Positions 22,401 through 34,054 of a DNA stretch of 64,000 bases are shown here, piece by piece (within the stretch, counting starts at the first letter, position 1; each line of letters starts with the position of its first letter). Location: contig JAYEVE010000619.1 in the NCBI GenBank assembly GCA_036346375.1, positions 1 through 64,000 on the forward strand, given 5' to 3'. The position numbers and the translations under genes are program-made. Under the pieces are notes generated by a model that saw only the letters and a list, made by a program, of their open reading frames with translations, was not told the DNA's origin and searched no databases. Source of the DNA: Guadua angustifolia (Eukaryota; Streptophyta; Magnoliopsida; Poales; Poaceae).

Positions 22401-23604
22401 CATAGCGCTTGGCATTAAAGAGATGATCATGTCTTGTGGGTAAAGCTGTGCCCCTCTGCAGAGTTAAAACTATTTGAATAGCCGTGCCTACGGTCAAGGG
22501 CAAAGAGAAGAATGCTTTCATACTGGTAGACTTGGTTTTGGATTTAAAAATAACTGATGTTTTGTTTTGGGATTCGGGAGTGGATCGAACTCTCGGATAT
22601 TTATTTGGCGGATTGAGCCAATCAGGTAGATGGAACCTGTTTTGATCGTGATGGATGGAGTCATGAGTTGGTTTACCTTTATCTTTTAAATGTGACGGAT
22701 AGAGCCTTTATACTAGTGATGGTGGATAGAACCTTCACTAGAATATTAAATAATTCAATTGTTAAAATAATTGTTAAAAGGTGCATTGTGAAAATTATTA
22801 TTATGTATGGTTTGATGAAATTTGGCTTTATGCAAAAGAACCCTATTAAGCCTTTCATTGGAAAGCCCTACATGTTGCATTTTCTGTGCTTATGAGTACG
22901 CTTTGTACTCACATGCTACACAAAAATTTTATCATCAGAGAACTACCAGGATGCAGTTGAAGATGAAGAATTCTATACCGAGGAGTTTGAAGAAGGTCGC
23001 CAGGATAACTAAGCGCGCACTCCTAGTTATTGCCTGTGGTGTCTTTTGGGTTTTACCTCTTTGTTATTTATTTCACTGCTTTGAACTATGGTCATATGAC
23101 CAGAGATGTAATAAATAGCCATGTGGTGGTACTTTATATTTATGCTATTACTTGCTCAATTTCGTTATGATTATCATCGCTTCAATCGTGTGTACTAGCA
23201 ACCGATCTGGGACTAGTACAGAAATACACAGGAGATTCCGGATGATAAATCTGGGGTCTCACAATACCTAAAGAAATATTTAATACTTTTGCAATTTTTG
23301 TTGGACTACCTGATGAAATGACTTATTAATTATGATAATGTTGTTGCATGTTGAAGTCATATGATTGGTTAATCATTGTATTTGTGTGCTATATGTACTA
23401 TCTGTTTTCGCGTAATGTCTGACAAAAAAATATTCGGTACCGTATCGATTCCGCTTCGTATTCACTTCGAATTCGTGACTGATATTATCCGCGTCGTATT
23501 CATATCCGGCGCTATCTGTATCCGATTCAGAGTCGGACAAAAAAATATACTTTATGATATAGAAATAGTAATATCTAATCAAATCTAAGCTGATTAGACC
23601 CCTA
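19406..23604. mobile_element. hAT-like non-autonomous element split by a solo LTR
   Basis: The left end reads TAGGGGTGCAATTGG at 19406 and the right end is ...GACCCCTA at 23604, giving a short inverted TAGGGGT. Near both ends CGGAT/CGGTA/ATCCG motifs are repeated densely (19440-19640 and 23430-23550), as in Ac/Ds-type subterminal regions. The flanking 8-mers catataag (19398-19405) and catagaat (23605-23612) agree at six of eight positions, consistent with a decayed 8-bp duplication. Own length is about 750 bp once the nested LTR is removed. No transposase is present. Confidence 0.55.
19812..23263. repeat. solo LTR (3.45 kb), family A copy 1
   Basis: It begins TGTAACATCC and ends GGGGTCTCACA. 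The flanking 5-mers are ataca (19807-19811) and atacc (23264-23268), one mismatch from a perfect duplication. It shares its start, a cggcgcaagaggggg block, an actagtac...tacacag block near the 3' end and its terminus with the LTR at 30563-33519. No gag or pol lies inside, so it is a solo LTR. A GC-rich middle (about 20800-21350) gives chance ORFs, including one of 258 codons. Confidence 0.75.
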
Positions 23605-24221
23605 CATAGAATTTCCTCCTCGGTGTGGATTGGGAAGGAGGATGGTCGATATTTCTGAGCTATTGCCACAAATATCACCCGCACGAGGTAGCAATAAAAT
23701 TTCTAGGCAGCGCGTCCGCGCGACCGCTCAACTTCTTCCTTGATGTTGACTACTTCTATGACCACATCTGGCACTGCCTACTATTCTTCATCACGACTGT
23801 AAGTTATTGGTGTGACTGATCAACTTTGTTATATTTAATTTTTGAGCATATTTGGAAGTACAATATGTTACCTGCTAATTTATATATGCATCTCTGGTAT
23901 TTTGTAATATTTATCCTGTAGTAAAGTCTGGAATTAAAATACTACGCATATTTCCAAAATTCACAGCTACGCTATTAATTCTTCTCTGGTGCTGAGCCAC
24001 AGAATCAGAGGGTTTCGATTCAAATCGACAAGGGTAAGCTAGCGGTTCAAGATGGTTCAGGTTTCTTGGCTCCTTGTTTGACTGTTCTTGGTTTCTAATT
24101 AGCTAGCCAGTTGGGCAGATTCACTGCAGAAGCAGTCTTTTCGCTGAGTTGACGCGCAAAGATTCTGTAGATTTCCTTTTTCCATTCCTTTCCATGGTCT
24201 TGTTGCTAGCTTGCACTAGCG
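23605..24221. other. spacer; possible short exon at 23625-23805
   Basis: A 64-codon plus-strand ORF at 23625-23819 has the peptide FFLDVDYFYDHIW and passes a good splice-donor consensus (CTGTAAGT at about 23798). I do not recognise the protein. The remainder, up to the solo LTR, shows no gene. Confidence 0.25.
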
Positions 24222-24226
24222 AACCT

Positions 24227-25514
24227 TGTTGGAACTATCAAGATTAAACAGACGCGAACACGTAGGTAGATAATACGAGAGCTATACATGAAGAACAAAC
24301 ACACTATATTCTTGCACGTAGCTCTCCGAGAATACAAGAAACACACACTTGGAGACGCCTACCGACTCAAGATTACAACGGACTTGAGTTAGCGCCTTAA
24401 GAAACACACCCTTAGAGACACTTACCGACTCAAGTTATAACGGACTTGAGTTAGTGTCTTTCTTCTTTGTTTCTAGCTACTCTCTACCTTAAGCATCCCA
24501 TGTACAAGCTTATATAGATACACACTACGCAGCTCTCCCCCACGACCTCGCAATGGATTAGAGAAGTGCGCAGCCCCACTTCACTCCTGACTACCCGGCC
24601 ATGCAGTGAACGTGCCCTCCTGAAGACTTGGTCATCCATTGAATGTGTCCTCCTGCAGCCATGCACTCATGCATGAATCTCGCTAATGCACCCAACGTCT
24701 AGATCTGCACCATGCGCCCTCACATTGGCAACACACGCATGCAACTGGATAACTCCCTAGCCTGATACACGTGCATGCTAATTACACACATAAATATGAC
24801 TTCCTAATGCATGACTTAATGGATAGTAAAAACACACTACATAAGAGCATCTCCAGCAAGGGCCCCTAAAACAGGGTCCGTATTTTGGATTTAGGGACTC
24901 CCCTATTTTTTGGGGTTCTGTTTTCAGAGCACAAGTTCAAAGAACATCCCTAAATCTCAAATTTATATTTTACTTTTTCTCCTATTTTGACATATCCACT
25001 ATGTATAATCTTCATTTGACACCACTAAAATTCAATAAAAAATATTTGTAATACATAAAACATAAGCATATTAACATTTACAATTTAAAAACATGATATT
25101 TAAAATTTAAATTTAAAATTTTCAAAACATGATATTTAAAATTTAAATTTAAAATTTTCAAAATTTTCAGCAGCAGATGCAGATGCAATAGTTGCAACTC
25201 ATCCAGCAAAGACACGCTCAGTTGCAGCGAACTAATGCAAGTCATCCTTCACTTAACTCCCTATTTTAAGATTTAGGGGCTGGTTTAGGGGCCCCCTGGG
25301 AATTGGGGCTGAGGAGGCAAATTTAGGGGCCTCCTAATTTTAGGGGCTGGATTAGGGACCCTGCTGGATCTGTATTTTTTACTAAAGTCCCTATTTTAAG
25401 GTTTAAGGGCTGGTTTAGGGGCTCTGTTGGAGATGCTCTAACGGTCACACTAATGCACCTCTTAAATGCATACTAAAAAAACAAGAAACTGAAAAACGTC
25501 AGGATTAATTAACA
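24227..25514 (-). repeat. solo LTR, probably copia-type, with nested MITE
   Basis: The sequence starts TGTTGGAAC and ends TTAATTAACA, with a perfect 5-bp duplication aacct at 24222-24226 and 25515-25519. Minus orientation is suggested by a TATATAAGC box on that strand near 24515. Without the nested MITE the LTR is about 690 bp. It carries an internal imperfect tandem repeat around gactcaag...acggacttgagtta (about 24360-24455). No internal region is attached. Confidence 0.8.
24845..25438. mobile_element. MITE, PIF/Harbinger-like, TSD TAA
   Basis: The left end GAGCATCTCCAGCA (24845) and right end TGTTGGAGATGCTC (to 25438) are inverted copies. TAA flanks both sides (24842-24844 and 25439-25441). 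The interior repeats variants of TTTAGGGGCTGG near the right end. This terminal motif is common among grass Tourist/PIF-type MITEs. No coding capacity. It is inserted within the LTR at 24227-25514. Confidence 0.85.
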
Positions 25515-25708
25515 AACCTTTGGTCCAAGAACTCTCGAGAAAAGGTAGCCATGGTGGCCCAGCCGCTAGTGTACAAGATGCTCTCCATGGCGACGTCGTT
25601 GTCCACCTCGTCGTCCTCGTCCTGCTTTGCCTCGGCTCGTGGCGCTCGCGCTATGTCGTTTGCCACCACCTCGGCCACCGGTGGACGCTCCTGGGATTCA
25701 GAAATCAT
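25505..25708 (-). other. unrecognised possible exon, minus strand
   Basis: A 67-codon frame from ATG at 25708 gives an acidic peptide with QDEDDEVDNDVAMES and GWATMATFSREFLDQRF. It runs up to the edge of the solo LTR at 25514. GC content and codon pattern differ from the surrounding AT-rich repeats, so it may be a host or captured exon interrupted by the LTR. I do not recognise a family. Confidence 0.25.
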
Positions 25709-25790
25709 AATAGACTAGCCTGTATAGCGCGCTACGCCGCGCCGCACAAATTCTAGTTCGGTTTTTTTTGGGAAAAATCTGATAAATTTT

Positions 25791-27330
25791 GTCGAATTTT
25801 CGATTTTCGTAATTTTTAAATAAAATAGGTCGGTAGGACCTATTGGCGAATCCATTGTGCTATTACAAACCTTCGATTTAATCCGCTTAATCTACGGGTT
25901 ACTATAAATCTTCGATTTAATCTGTGTTTTTTAGAAAACCGTGATTGTTTTTTACGCATTTCGATATTTGATCGGTTTTAAATAGGTCGTTAGGACCCGC
26001 CGTCGAATCTATGGGTCGCTATAAATCTTTGGACGAATCTACGTTTTTTTTAAAAAAAACTGCGGTTATGATCCATTGGCAAATCCATAAGTTGTTATAA
26101 ACCTTCGACGAATCCGTGTTTTTTTGTCGATGCGTGTTTTATTTAGAAAATTGCGGTTGAATCTGTGTTTTTTTTATTTTTTTTGTGTTTGTTAAAAAAA
26201 TAGGACGTTAGGATCCGCCGGCAAATCAACGGGTCGCTATAAATCTTTGGACGAATCTACTTTTTTAAAAAAAACCCACGGTTATGATCCGTTGGCAAAT
26301 ACACAAGTTGTTATAAACCTTCGACGAATCCGTGTTTTTTTTTGTCGATGCGTGTTTTATTTAGAAAATTGCGGTTGAATCTGTGTTTTTTTGTTTTTTA
26401 AAAGAAAAGTGCGGCCGTTTTTTTATGTACTTCCTTTTTTAAAATGCTACTTGGACCCATGGGCGAATCTATGAACCGTCGAATTTTCGATTTCCGTAAT
26501 TTTTAAATAAAACGGGTCGGTAGGATCCGCTGGCGAATCCACAGGCTATTACAAACCTTCGATTTAATCTGCTTAATCCACGGGTTACTATAAACCTTCG
26601 ATTTAATATGTGTTTTTATTAGAAAACCGTGGTTTTTATGCATTTCGGGATATTTGATCGTTTTTTTGTTTTTTGTGTTTGTAAAAAAAATGGGTCGTTA
26701 GGACCTGTTGTCAAATTTATGGGTCGCTATAAATCTTTGGACGAATCTACGTTTTTTAAAAAAAACCCACGGTTATGACCCGTTGGTAAATCCATAAGTT
26801 GTTATAAACCTTCGACGAATCCGTGTTTTTTTTGTCGATGCGTGTTTTATTTAGAAAATTACGGTTGAATCTGTGTTTTTTTTTTTTTTTTTTGTGTTTG
26901 TTAAAAAAAATGGGTCGTTAGGATCCGCCGGCGAATCTATGGGTCGCTATAAATCTTTGGACGAATCTACTTTTTTTTAAAAAAAACCACGGTTATGATC
27001 CGTTGGCAAATACACAAGTTGTTATAAACCTTCGACGAATCCGTGTTTTTTTTGTCGATGCGTGTTTTATTTAGAAAATTGCGGTTGAATCTGTGTTTTT
27101 TGTTTTTTTAAAAGAAAAGTGTGGCCGTTTTTTTATGTATTTCCTTTTTTAAAATGATGCTCGGACCCGTGGGCGAATCCATGAACCGTTATAAACCTTC
27201 GACGAATCTAGTTTTTTGGTTTTTTGTGTTTGTTAAAAAAAATGGGTCGTTAGGACCCGCCGGCGAATCTATAGGGCGATATAAATCTTTGGACGAATCT
27301 ACATTTCCGGAAGAAATTGGCGATCAACCA
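25791..27330. repeat. higher-order tandem repeat, about 700-bp unit with 220-bp subunits
   Basis: GTCGAATTTTCGATT at 25791 recurs at 26478 with about 690 bp of matching sequence. The motif gggtcgctataaatctttgg occurs near 26011, 26230, 26721 and 26941, spaced about 219, 491 and 220 bp. A third partial unit begins near 27163. Units carry alternating poly-T/poly-A runs and the phrase TTATAAACCTTCGACGAATC. No coding sequence is recognisable. Confidence 0.8.
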
Positions 27331-27798
27331 GGTCCAAAAAACCCCCTCCATTTTGCGACCTCAAGCCATTTTGCGAAAAACCCACGCCATTCCTTCGAAT
27401 TATGGATAGGTCCTTACGAATTACAAATAGGTCCTTCGCGATTTTTTGTGAGGGAAGATTTTTTCGCTTTCATCGCATTTGGGTCCCTGGCGCGGTATTT
27501 TACGGAAAAACCTCCCGTTAACTTCAAATCGCGAACAAGCCCTTTTCTAATTTTTCAGGATAGCGAGCAGGTCCAAAAAAATAACAAACAGGCCCCTGCT
27601 TCTTACGTCTTGGTCCTTTCTCCGTTTTTCCCGGAAAAAATGTTTTCGTCACCAAAAAAACCCGGAAAAAATGTTTTCGTCACCAGAAAAACACAGATTC
27701 GTTGAAGGTTTATAGCAACTTATGGATTTACCAACGGGTCATAACCGCAGTCTTATTCACCTTTTTCCTTCGAAATTGTGTTATTTCATGTGCATACT
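27331..27798. other. repeat-associated spacer
   Basis: This continues the repeat block with a different texture, including two copies of CCCGGAAAAAATGTTTTCGT near 27630-27680 and an inverted echo of the AACCTTCGACGAATC phrase at about 27698-27712. The ORF 27121-27705 reads through repeats and is not a gene. Confidence 0.4.
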
Positions 27799-27969
27799 TG
27801 TCCAGAAGGGAGCCTGGCTCTTTCTTTCCTCTCAATTATTGGCCATGCATGTCCAGAAGGGAGCCTGGATGGTTGGCTCTTTCTTTCGTCTCAATTATTG
27901 GCCATGCACATCCAGAAGGGAGCCTGCCTCTTTCTTTCATCTCAATTATTGGCCATGTGCATGCTTGTC
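27799..27969. repeat. minisatellite, three units of 51-59 bp
   Basis: Units starting TCCAGAAGGGAGCCTG lie at 27801, 27852 and 27911. Each ends CTCAATTATTGGCCATG. The middle unit has an 8-bp internal addition. The repeated peptides in the three frames here come from this repeat. Confidence 0.9.
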
Positions 27970-28059
27970 CTGGCATAAAATGATACGTAAAATGATACAT
28001 GAAATGGTACATAAAATGACGAAATTTTGTAACTATTGTAACTACTTAGAACCGGATGA

Positions 28060-29830
28060 AAATTAGAACAAACGAGGTTATAAAATATTGAAAATTTTTC
28101 TGGAAGGTCCTGACACATCCATAATATTCTCATAAAATTTTCATATGATGATCAGGTGTCATGAATTTTGAAAAATTCAAACAATGGTACTATCCTATTA
28201 AAAGGCCGATGATCAATAATAGATTTACTTTAGCAATAAGAAAGGTTTAAATTTTTTAAAAATTTTACATAAGGGTGACAAGGAAATGGTTAATATCTCA
28301 TAAAAATTTTGAATCATGGTCACGCTCCAGCGAATTTATAAAATTCGTAGAAGGCACAGTGCCATTTATGTTCTTTCTCTGTTTGATTTTTGAAATATAA
28401 TACAACAAATTAATTAAGTTCAGTGCTTACTGCATTCATAGATTTTATTGAGCAAACCAAGAAAGTTAAAATTCTTTGAAACTTTTATAGAATGGTACTG
28501 AGGAAATTCTTAATCTGTCATAAAAATTTTAGATGATGATCACACTCAAGAAAATTTAGACAAATCTAACAAGTTTACTGTCCCAATTTTATCCATTCTG
28601 TTTTTTATTTTTTAAAGATAACAAATGATGTTAACTTATTTTGAAATTTTTTTTGTACGATCCGATGGTACAATAAATTTTTTAGATCATTATCAAGCTT
28701 GTAAATTTTTTTCAAAATCTGACAGTGTTTCTACTTCATTAGAAAAGTGTAATCAAGAAATAAAAGAATAACAAAAATAAAATCTAAAGCAAATAAAATT
28801 CAAAAATCATGGATAATCTTGAGAATAACCTGGAATCCCAATTTTAAATGATAAAATGCCATATCCAACATTTATGCATAAAATCCAAACTCATTTATTG
28901 CACCAAGACTAGAAACAGTAGCATTGTCAGAATTAAATGAAAATAATGATGACTTATCTCCAGCTAAAAATTTTATATTATCTTCTGAAGCCATTAATGA
29001 ACCTTCAGTAAAACTTTCAGAAATTAATAAATTATTTAAATTATTTAAAAATTCAAAAACCGAGAGAATTGAAAATTAGTACTCTGAATGTCAGAATTTT
29101 TATAAATTCCTGGAACAATATTTGGAGCTAAAAATTTTAAATAAGGATACTTAGCTGAAATAAACTTGAAAAACAAATTTTGAAAAGTTTACAAAATATT
29201 TGAATTGTTTGATAAATCAAAATCCGAAATCTAAAAACTGTGGAGAGCAGATTGTCACATAAGTTCAGTGCTTACTGCATTCATAGATTTTATTGAATAA
29301 ATAAATAAAGTTTAAATTTTTTGAAAATTTTATAGAATGGTAAAGAGGAAATTATTAATCTGTCATAAAATTTTTAGATGATGATCACACACTAAAAATT
29401 TTATAAAAATCTAACAAGTTTACTGTCCCAATTATGTCCATTCTGTTTTTGATTTTTTAAAGATAACAAATGATGTTAAATTATTTTGAATTTTTTTTAG
29501 TATGATCCCAAACTACTAAGGATGGTACCATAAATTTTTGATATCATTATCAAGCTTTTAAAAGATTTTAAAAATTTGATAGTGTTTCCACCCAAATCTT
29601 CAAAAATCTCAAAAAATTAGTTTTTCATCAAATTTTCTTGGAAGATCACTTTCTAGTAGGTTATTGGACCAAATCCGGTGGTCAAAATTCAAAATCCGGA
29701 CTCCAAACCCGAAATTTCGGTGAAATTTACCGAAATTTCTGAAATTATGTAGCATTTTCAATTTTTTTGAATTTTTGAATTTTCCCGCTTCTACAATCTC
29801 GGGGTCCGAAATCCAAAAAATCGTCGAAAT
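28060..29830 (+). repeat. AT-rich dispersed repeat family B, forward copy
   Basis: Very AT-rich sequence with recurrent phrases, for example TAATCTGTCATAAAAATTTT followed by AGATGATGATCACAC at about 28510 and 29355, so it contains internal duplication. Long stretches match, in reverse orientation, 57830-59760, and a short forward match lies at 62115-62240. Near 29700-29820 GAAATTTCGG-type motifs cluster. No ORF of note. The element class is not clear to me. Confidence 0.65.
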
Positions 29831-30557
29831 TCGCTGAGTTTTTTATCCTTGCTCACACCTGCCCCGGCTAAAACGATGTCCATTTGCTTGCTTTGCCTTT
29901 TACATCATGTCGCTCTGTCCCATCCGTGTGCCAAAAGCACTAACCAACAGCCGCTTCTCTCGTGCATGCAGTTAGTCCCTAGCTATAAATTACGTGTCCT
30001 TCGATGGTTTGCATCAACCATTCGGTGAGGAAAACAAACCAGGCAGTGGGCAAGCGAGTTTGGCAGCTTCTCACCTCCTTGAGAAAACAGAGAGGTAGAA
30101 AGTGACAAGGATTAAAACCCTAATTTCCATTTATACCCTTTTTATAATATATTTGTGACTATGCGCTGGCAAATGGGCCTATCAAACTTAAGCCCATAAA
30201 ACACCAAGATAAAAGCCCATCCCTATTCAAACAATTTGATTTCTGACCAGTTCAGTTAAAGATGATCAAACTTAACTTCACACTGGTCATCTCTGACGAG
30301 TGACATAACCACCTCAACCAACAAACTGGTCGGGGGCGAGCGGTTTTTCCCACACAGGTCTCTGTGCGGACAATTATCTAATAAAAACACGTAACCACCT
30401 GGGAGTTATCATCAGAAAAGGTGTCCTTTGGCGAGAAGATATCGTTTGACGGGAAGACATCTCTTAGAATTCAACTACCGCCTCTTCATCAAGAATAAAT
30501 AGGGGGCCCATCCATGTTGTGAAGAATAATCAATTCATCCTGCAATCAACAGCATCA
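29831..30557. other. spacer, possibly part of an older LTR
   Basis: Contains TATAAATTACG near 29993 and ATAAATAGGGGGCCCATCC near 30495, which resemble TATA regions of gypsy LTRs. I cannot find both ends. Its right part is interrupted by the solo LTR and appears to continue after 33525. Confidence 0.3.
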
Positions 30558-30562
30558 AGCAT

Positions 30563-33519
30563 TGTAACATCCCAATTTTTGCTTTTCTTGCATTTTAGTG
30601 GTATTTTGAATTTCTTGAATTTATTTAGATTTATTTGGATTTATTTTGAATTAAACCATTTATCAACTTAATTAAATAATAGAAAAGTTAAAATAAGATT
30701 TTGCTGGAAATATTTTATTTGAGTCACAAATGTCCTAAAATATTTTTGGGAATTTTTCCAGAATTTTTCTCGATATTTTTAATTCCCCAAATAAATTATT
30801 TTATTTTCGAAATATTTTTAATCGGAAAAGGATTAAAATCCGTGAACAAAGATCTTGGGCCGAAGTATCGGCGGGTCTGCTCCGGAAACCCTAACGCAGT
30901 AGCGTTAGATCTCCATCCAAGGGCCCACGCTATACCACGTCGACCAATCCTATTCACCGCCGGATTCCACCGCCGCCAGGCGGGCCTCGGCCTCCGCGTT
31001 TTTCACTTGACGCCGAGGGCTATTTAATGCGCCGCCACAGGTTGTGATCCCCACTTGCGCCGAGACTTCGTCAGACATTCCACGCCCGAGACGCCGCCGC
31101 CTCGCCGCGACGAAGCTCGCGCCGGTTCCCGGTCACCCGCCGAAGTTTCTTGCGCTGTTCGCCGCCGGCCACTCTCCGCCGTCGCCGTGCTATCCCGAAC
31201 TCACCTCGTCGTGCTTGCACGAAGCATCACTTCTTCGCGGAGGAGCTCGAACGCCGCACAGACGCCGTTTTCCAGCCCGGTGAAGCGGCCGCAAGACCGT
31301 TTCCACCGGGCCCGAACTTCCACACCGTTCGACGCGTCAACGACCCAAACCGCCACGCCGCCCGCAAACAAGAACCTCACCTTATAACCTCGACCGTTAG
31401 ATGCAACCGAGGGCGGCCGCAGCGCCACGCCGCCGCTTCATCATGGCGCGCGATCACCGACGACGCGACCCACACGCGGCCGCGACCGCTACCAGGCATC
31501 AGGCGCATGTGTCGCCGACAAAGACGGGCCCGCATGTCATCCGCGACGGACCGGTGACGTCATGCCGACGCCATGTGGGTCCCATCTGCCGCTGAGTCAA
31601 TGATGACGCTATGCCGACGCCAAGACGGAGCCGCCAGGGCTGGACGTCAAGAAGGCGCGTGTCACTCTCTGAGTGGCGACACGTGTCACGGATGACGAAT
31701 AATTAATTTTCCGAAAAAGAAAATATTTATTTAATTCGGAATATTGATTTTAAATATATTTTGAAACTTCAAACGCTTATAACTTTTGCGATTTAACTCG
31801 ATTCGAGTGATTCCAATTTCTATAAATTTGTAAAATCAAGCTCTTTCTGTTTATGAATTTTATTTGAATTTTAGGCTTGAGTTGCTCTCTGTTTTATTTA
31901 TTTATTGCTATTTATTTTGCTATGCTGTGAGACGTTGAAGTGCCCGAAGGTTTCGAGGAGAAGTTTCGACCAGAGCAAGTTCAGAACCGTAACCAGCACT
32001 TTTTGAAGGCAAGTTGTGTTTGATCATGTTGAACCTATTAGAGCAAATTATTTTGATTTAAACTATTGCATGCTAATTTGATAGAAATGACTTTGAATAA
32101 GTTTGGGATTAGTTAAATGCCTAGTTGTTGTATGCCACCTTGTCATATATAATTGTAGGCCATGAATCCTTTGTCACCCTAGGTTATGAATTAATAGTTG
32201 GACATTAATAATTTGCCAACATGGGTTGAGTAGACCGAAGTAGTGTGCTTAGCCTGCCACGAGGACAATTCATGATTTTGGAACACCAAAGTAAATAATG
32301 ACTTAATGAGATATGGAACACGTTTTGTGAATGAGACATGTGTTATTGAGTTGATGATGGCACGTGGTGCAATGGTAAAGAACCGGGTGGGAAAATGATT
32401 TAGACTGGGCAAATGGCAAGATTGTTTCAGTGGGCCAAGAGTGGCAATCGGGCGGTCGATTTGGTTTTATTGGACATGGACATTTGAGTTACACTTGGTT
32501 AGTCTTGCCTCGGTCAACTAAGGACTTAACCTTGCGAGCATTTGAACTGAAGTCTCTCATACAGCCCACAAGCTGTGAATGGGACGGGCTTAGCTGAGTA
32601 AGCCGGGAAATCTATTCTTTGGTACTTGCGTGGTGGTGTGAGGCCGAGAAGCGGAATGAGAACTCACATGGCGCAAGAGGGGGCCCCGGTGTGGTAACCA
32701 GTCCCTCCAAAGTGTTGAAACCTTAGCGCAAGATCGAAGTTTAGATGGAACTTTGGAAAGGCTTCGTTACGGTTATTTGCCTTGGTGGTATTTGATCTGT
32801 ATCTTGTGGGTAAAGTGTATAACCTCTCATGAGTGTACAACCTATTCGAATAGCCGTGTTTCACTGTAATGAGCATCGCTTATGATTACTGGCCAAGGGT
32901 TAGATTTTCATGAAAATGACTTGTTTATGGAAAATGCTTGGGTTGGTAATGATGAATCGGACTTAGGATGTAAAAATGATTTCTTATTGAAATGTTTGTG
33001 AAAGCTATTATTCCTACTACTGTTTTTATGCTTTGCAATCTATTATGTTTACCTTGAATGTCAGACGCTCATGAACCATAGCCTATCCTTTGTACTAAGC
33101 CATGCATGTAGAATATTAGAATTGCATTCATGCATGACTTGCTTTGAGTGCTCAAAGTACTCACCCACAACAACACAACTTCAGCTTGAAGAAGAAGCAA
33201 ACCCCGTCAGAGGAGGAGTATCGAGGAGCCGACAAACTAGGAGCGAGCCCACTGGGTTGTTCGTGGCAAATTGGTTGGCGCCACGAGTTTATTTTATTTC
33301 ATTGCATTTGAATATTTTAATAAGTCTTCGCTCATGCAGGCGATCTTTGTAACTTGACCATAAGGTCGATCAACTAGTTTGAGTATTTAATCAAAGTACT
33401 TATTATTTCGCTGGTTATGACCGTGATATGTACCAATGTTGAGACTGTGTGCACTAGCGTGATCCTGGACTAGTGCTGAATACACAGAGGGTCCGGATTT
33501 GCAAATTCGGGTCCCGACA
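30563..33519. repeat. solo LTR (2.96 kb), family A copy 2
   Basis: It begins TGTAACATCCCAATTTTTGC and ends GGGTCCCGACA. AGCAT is duplicated exactly at 30558-30562 and 33520-33524, which fixes both edges and shows insertion. It resembles 19812-23263 at both ends and in the CGCAAGAGGGGG and ACTAGTGCTGAATACACAG blocks. The GC-rich centre (30880-31680) yields several chance ORFs. No internal retrotransposon domain is present, so recombination between two LTRs is inferred. Confidence 0.88.
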
Positions 33520-33524
33520 AGCAT

Positions 33525-34049
33525 CCAATGTCTAGCATCACCTGTAACTTGTGATTAGCCTTTTGCAATCACATAGATCATTTTGTACTAGAACATTTCT
33601 GTCACAGCCACTTGGCTAATAAGGAAGCATTCCTATATTTTCCATTATTTCTATTTCAATATCCAGGGGCCTACATATCATAAGAATTTTATGTAAGTTC
33701 GATTAAGAGACCAATGTTTTGAACATCGATAGAAATTGTAGATAGGAGTAGGGTGGAAAAAAGAGGTGGAAACGGAAATTTGGAATCATATTTCCGGAGG
33801 AATTTATTCAGTGTTCATATTTTGGAGGAATTTACTTTGAGTTGAGATCTTTTTTTTCAAGTATTTGATTCGGGATCCGTATTTTGCAGGTATTCTTCGA
33901 GAAGGGTATTTTGTACATTTCTCATGCTTTTGCAATCTCCATGAAAGGTATTTTTAAGTATTTGATTCGGAATCCATATTTTATAGGTACTCTTTAGGAA
34001 GGTTAGTTTGTACGTTTGATAGCATCTAGGCACCCTCAATTCTTTTATC
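33525..34049. other. spacer with short repeats
   Basis: Two copies of GTATTTGATTCGG(G/A)ATCC, each followed by ATTTT(G/A)(C/T)AGGTA, lie at about 33861 and 33957. No gene is visible. Confidence 0.35.
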
Positions 34050-34054
34050 ATGTT

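Noticed and set aside
27121..27705. 194-codon plus ORF
   Set aside because: Reads through the tandem repeat block and has no domain.
31044..31595. Cluster of overlapping Arg/Ala/Pro-rich ORFs
   Set aside because: All three frames are open because of GC-rich composition inside the solo LTR at 30563-33519.
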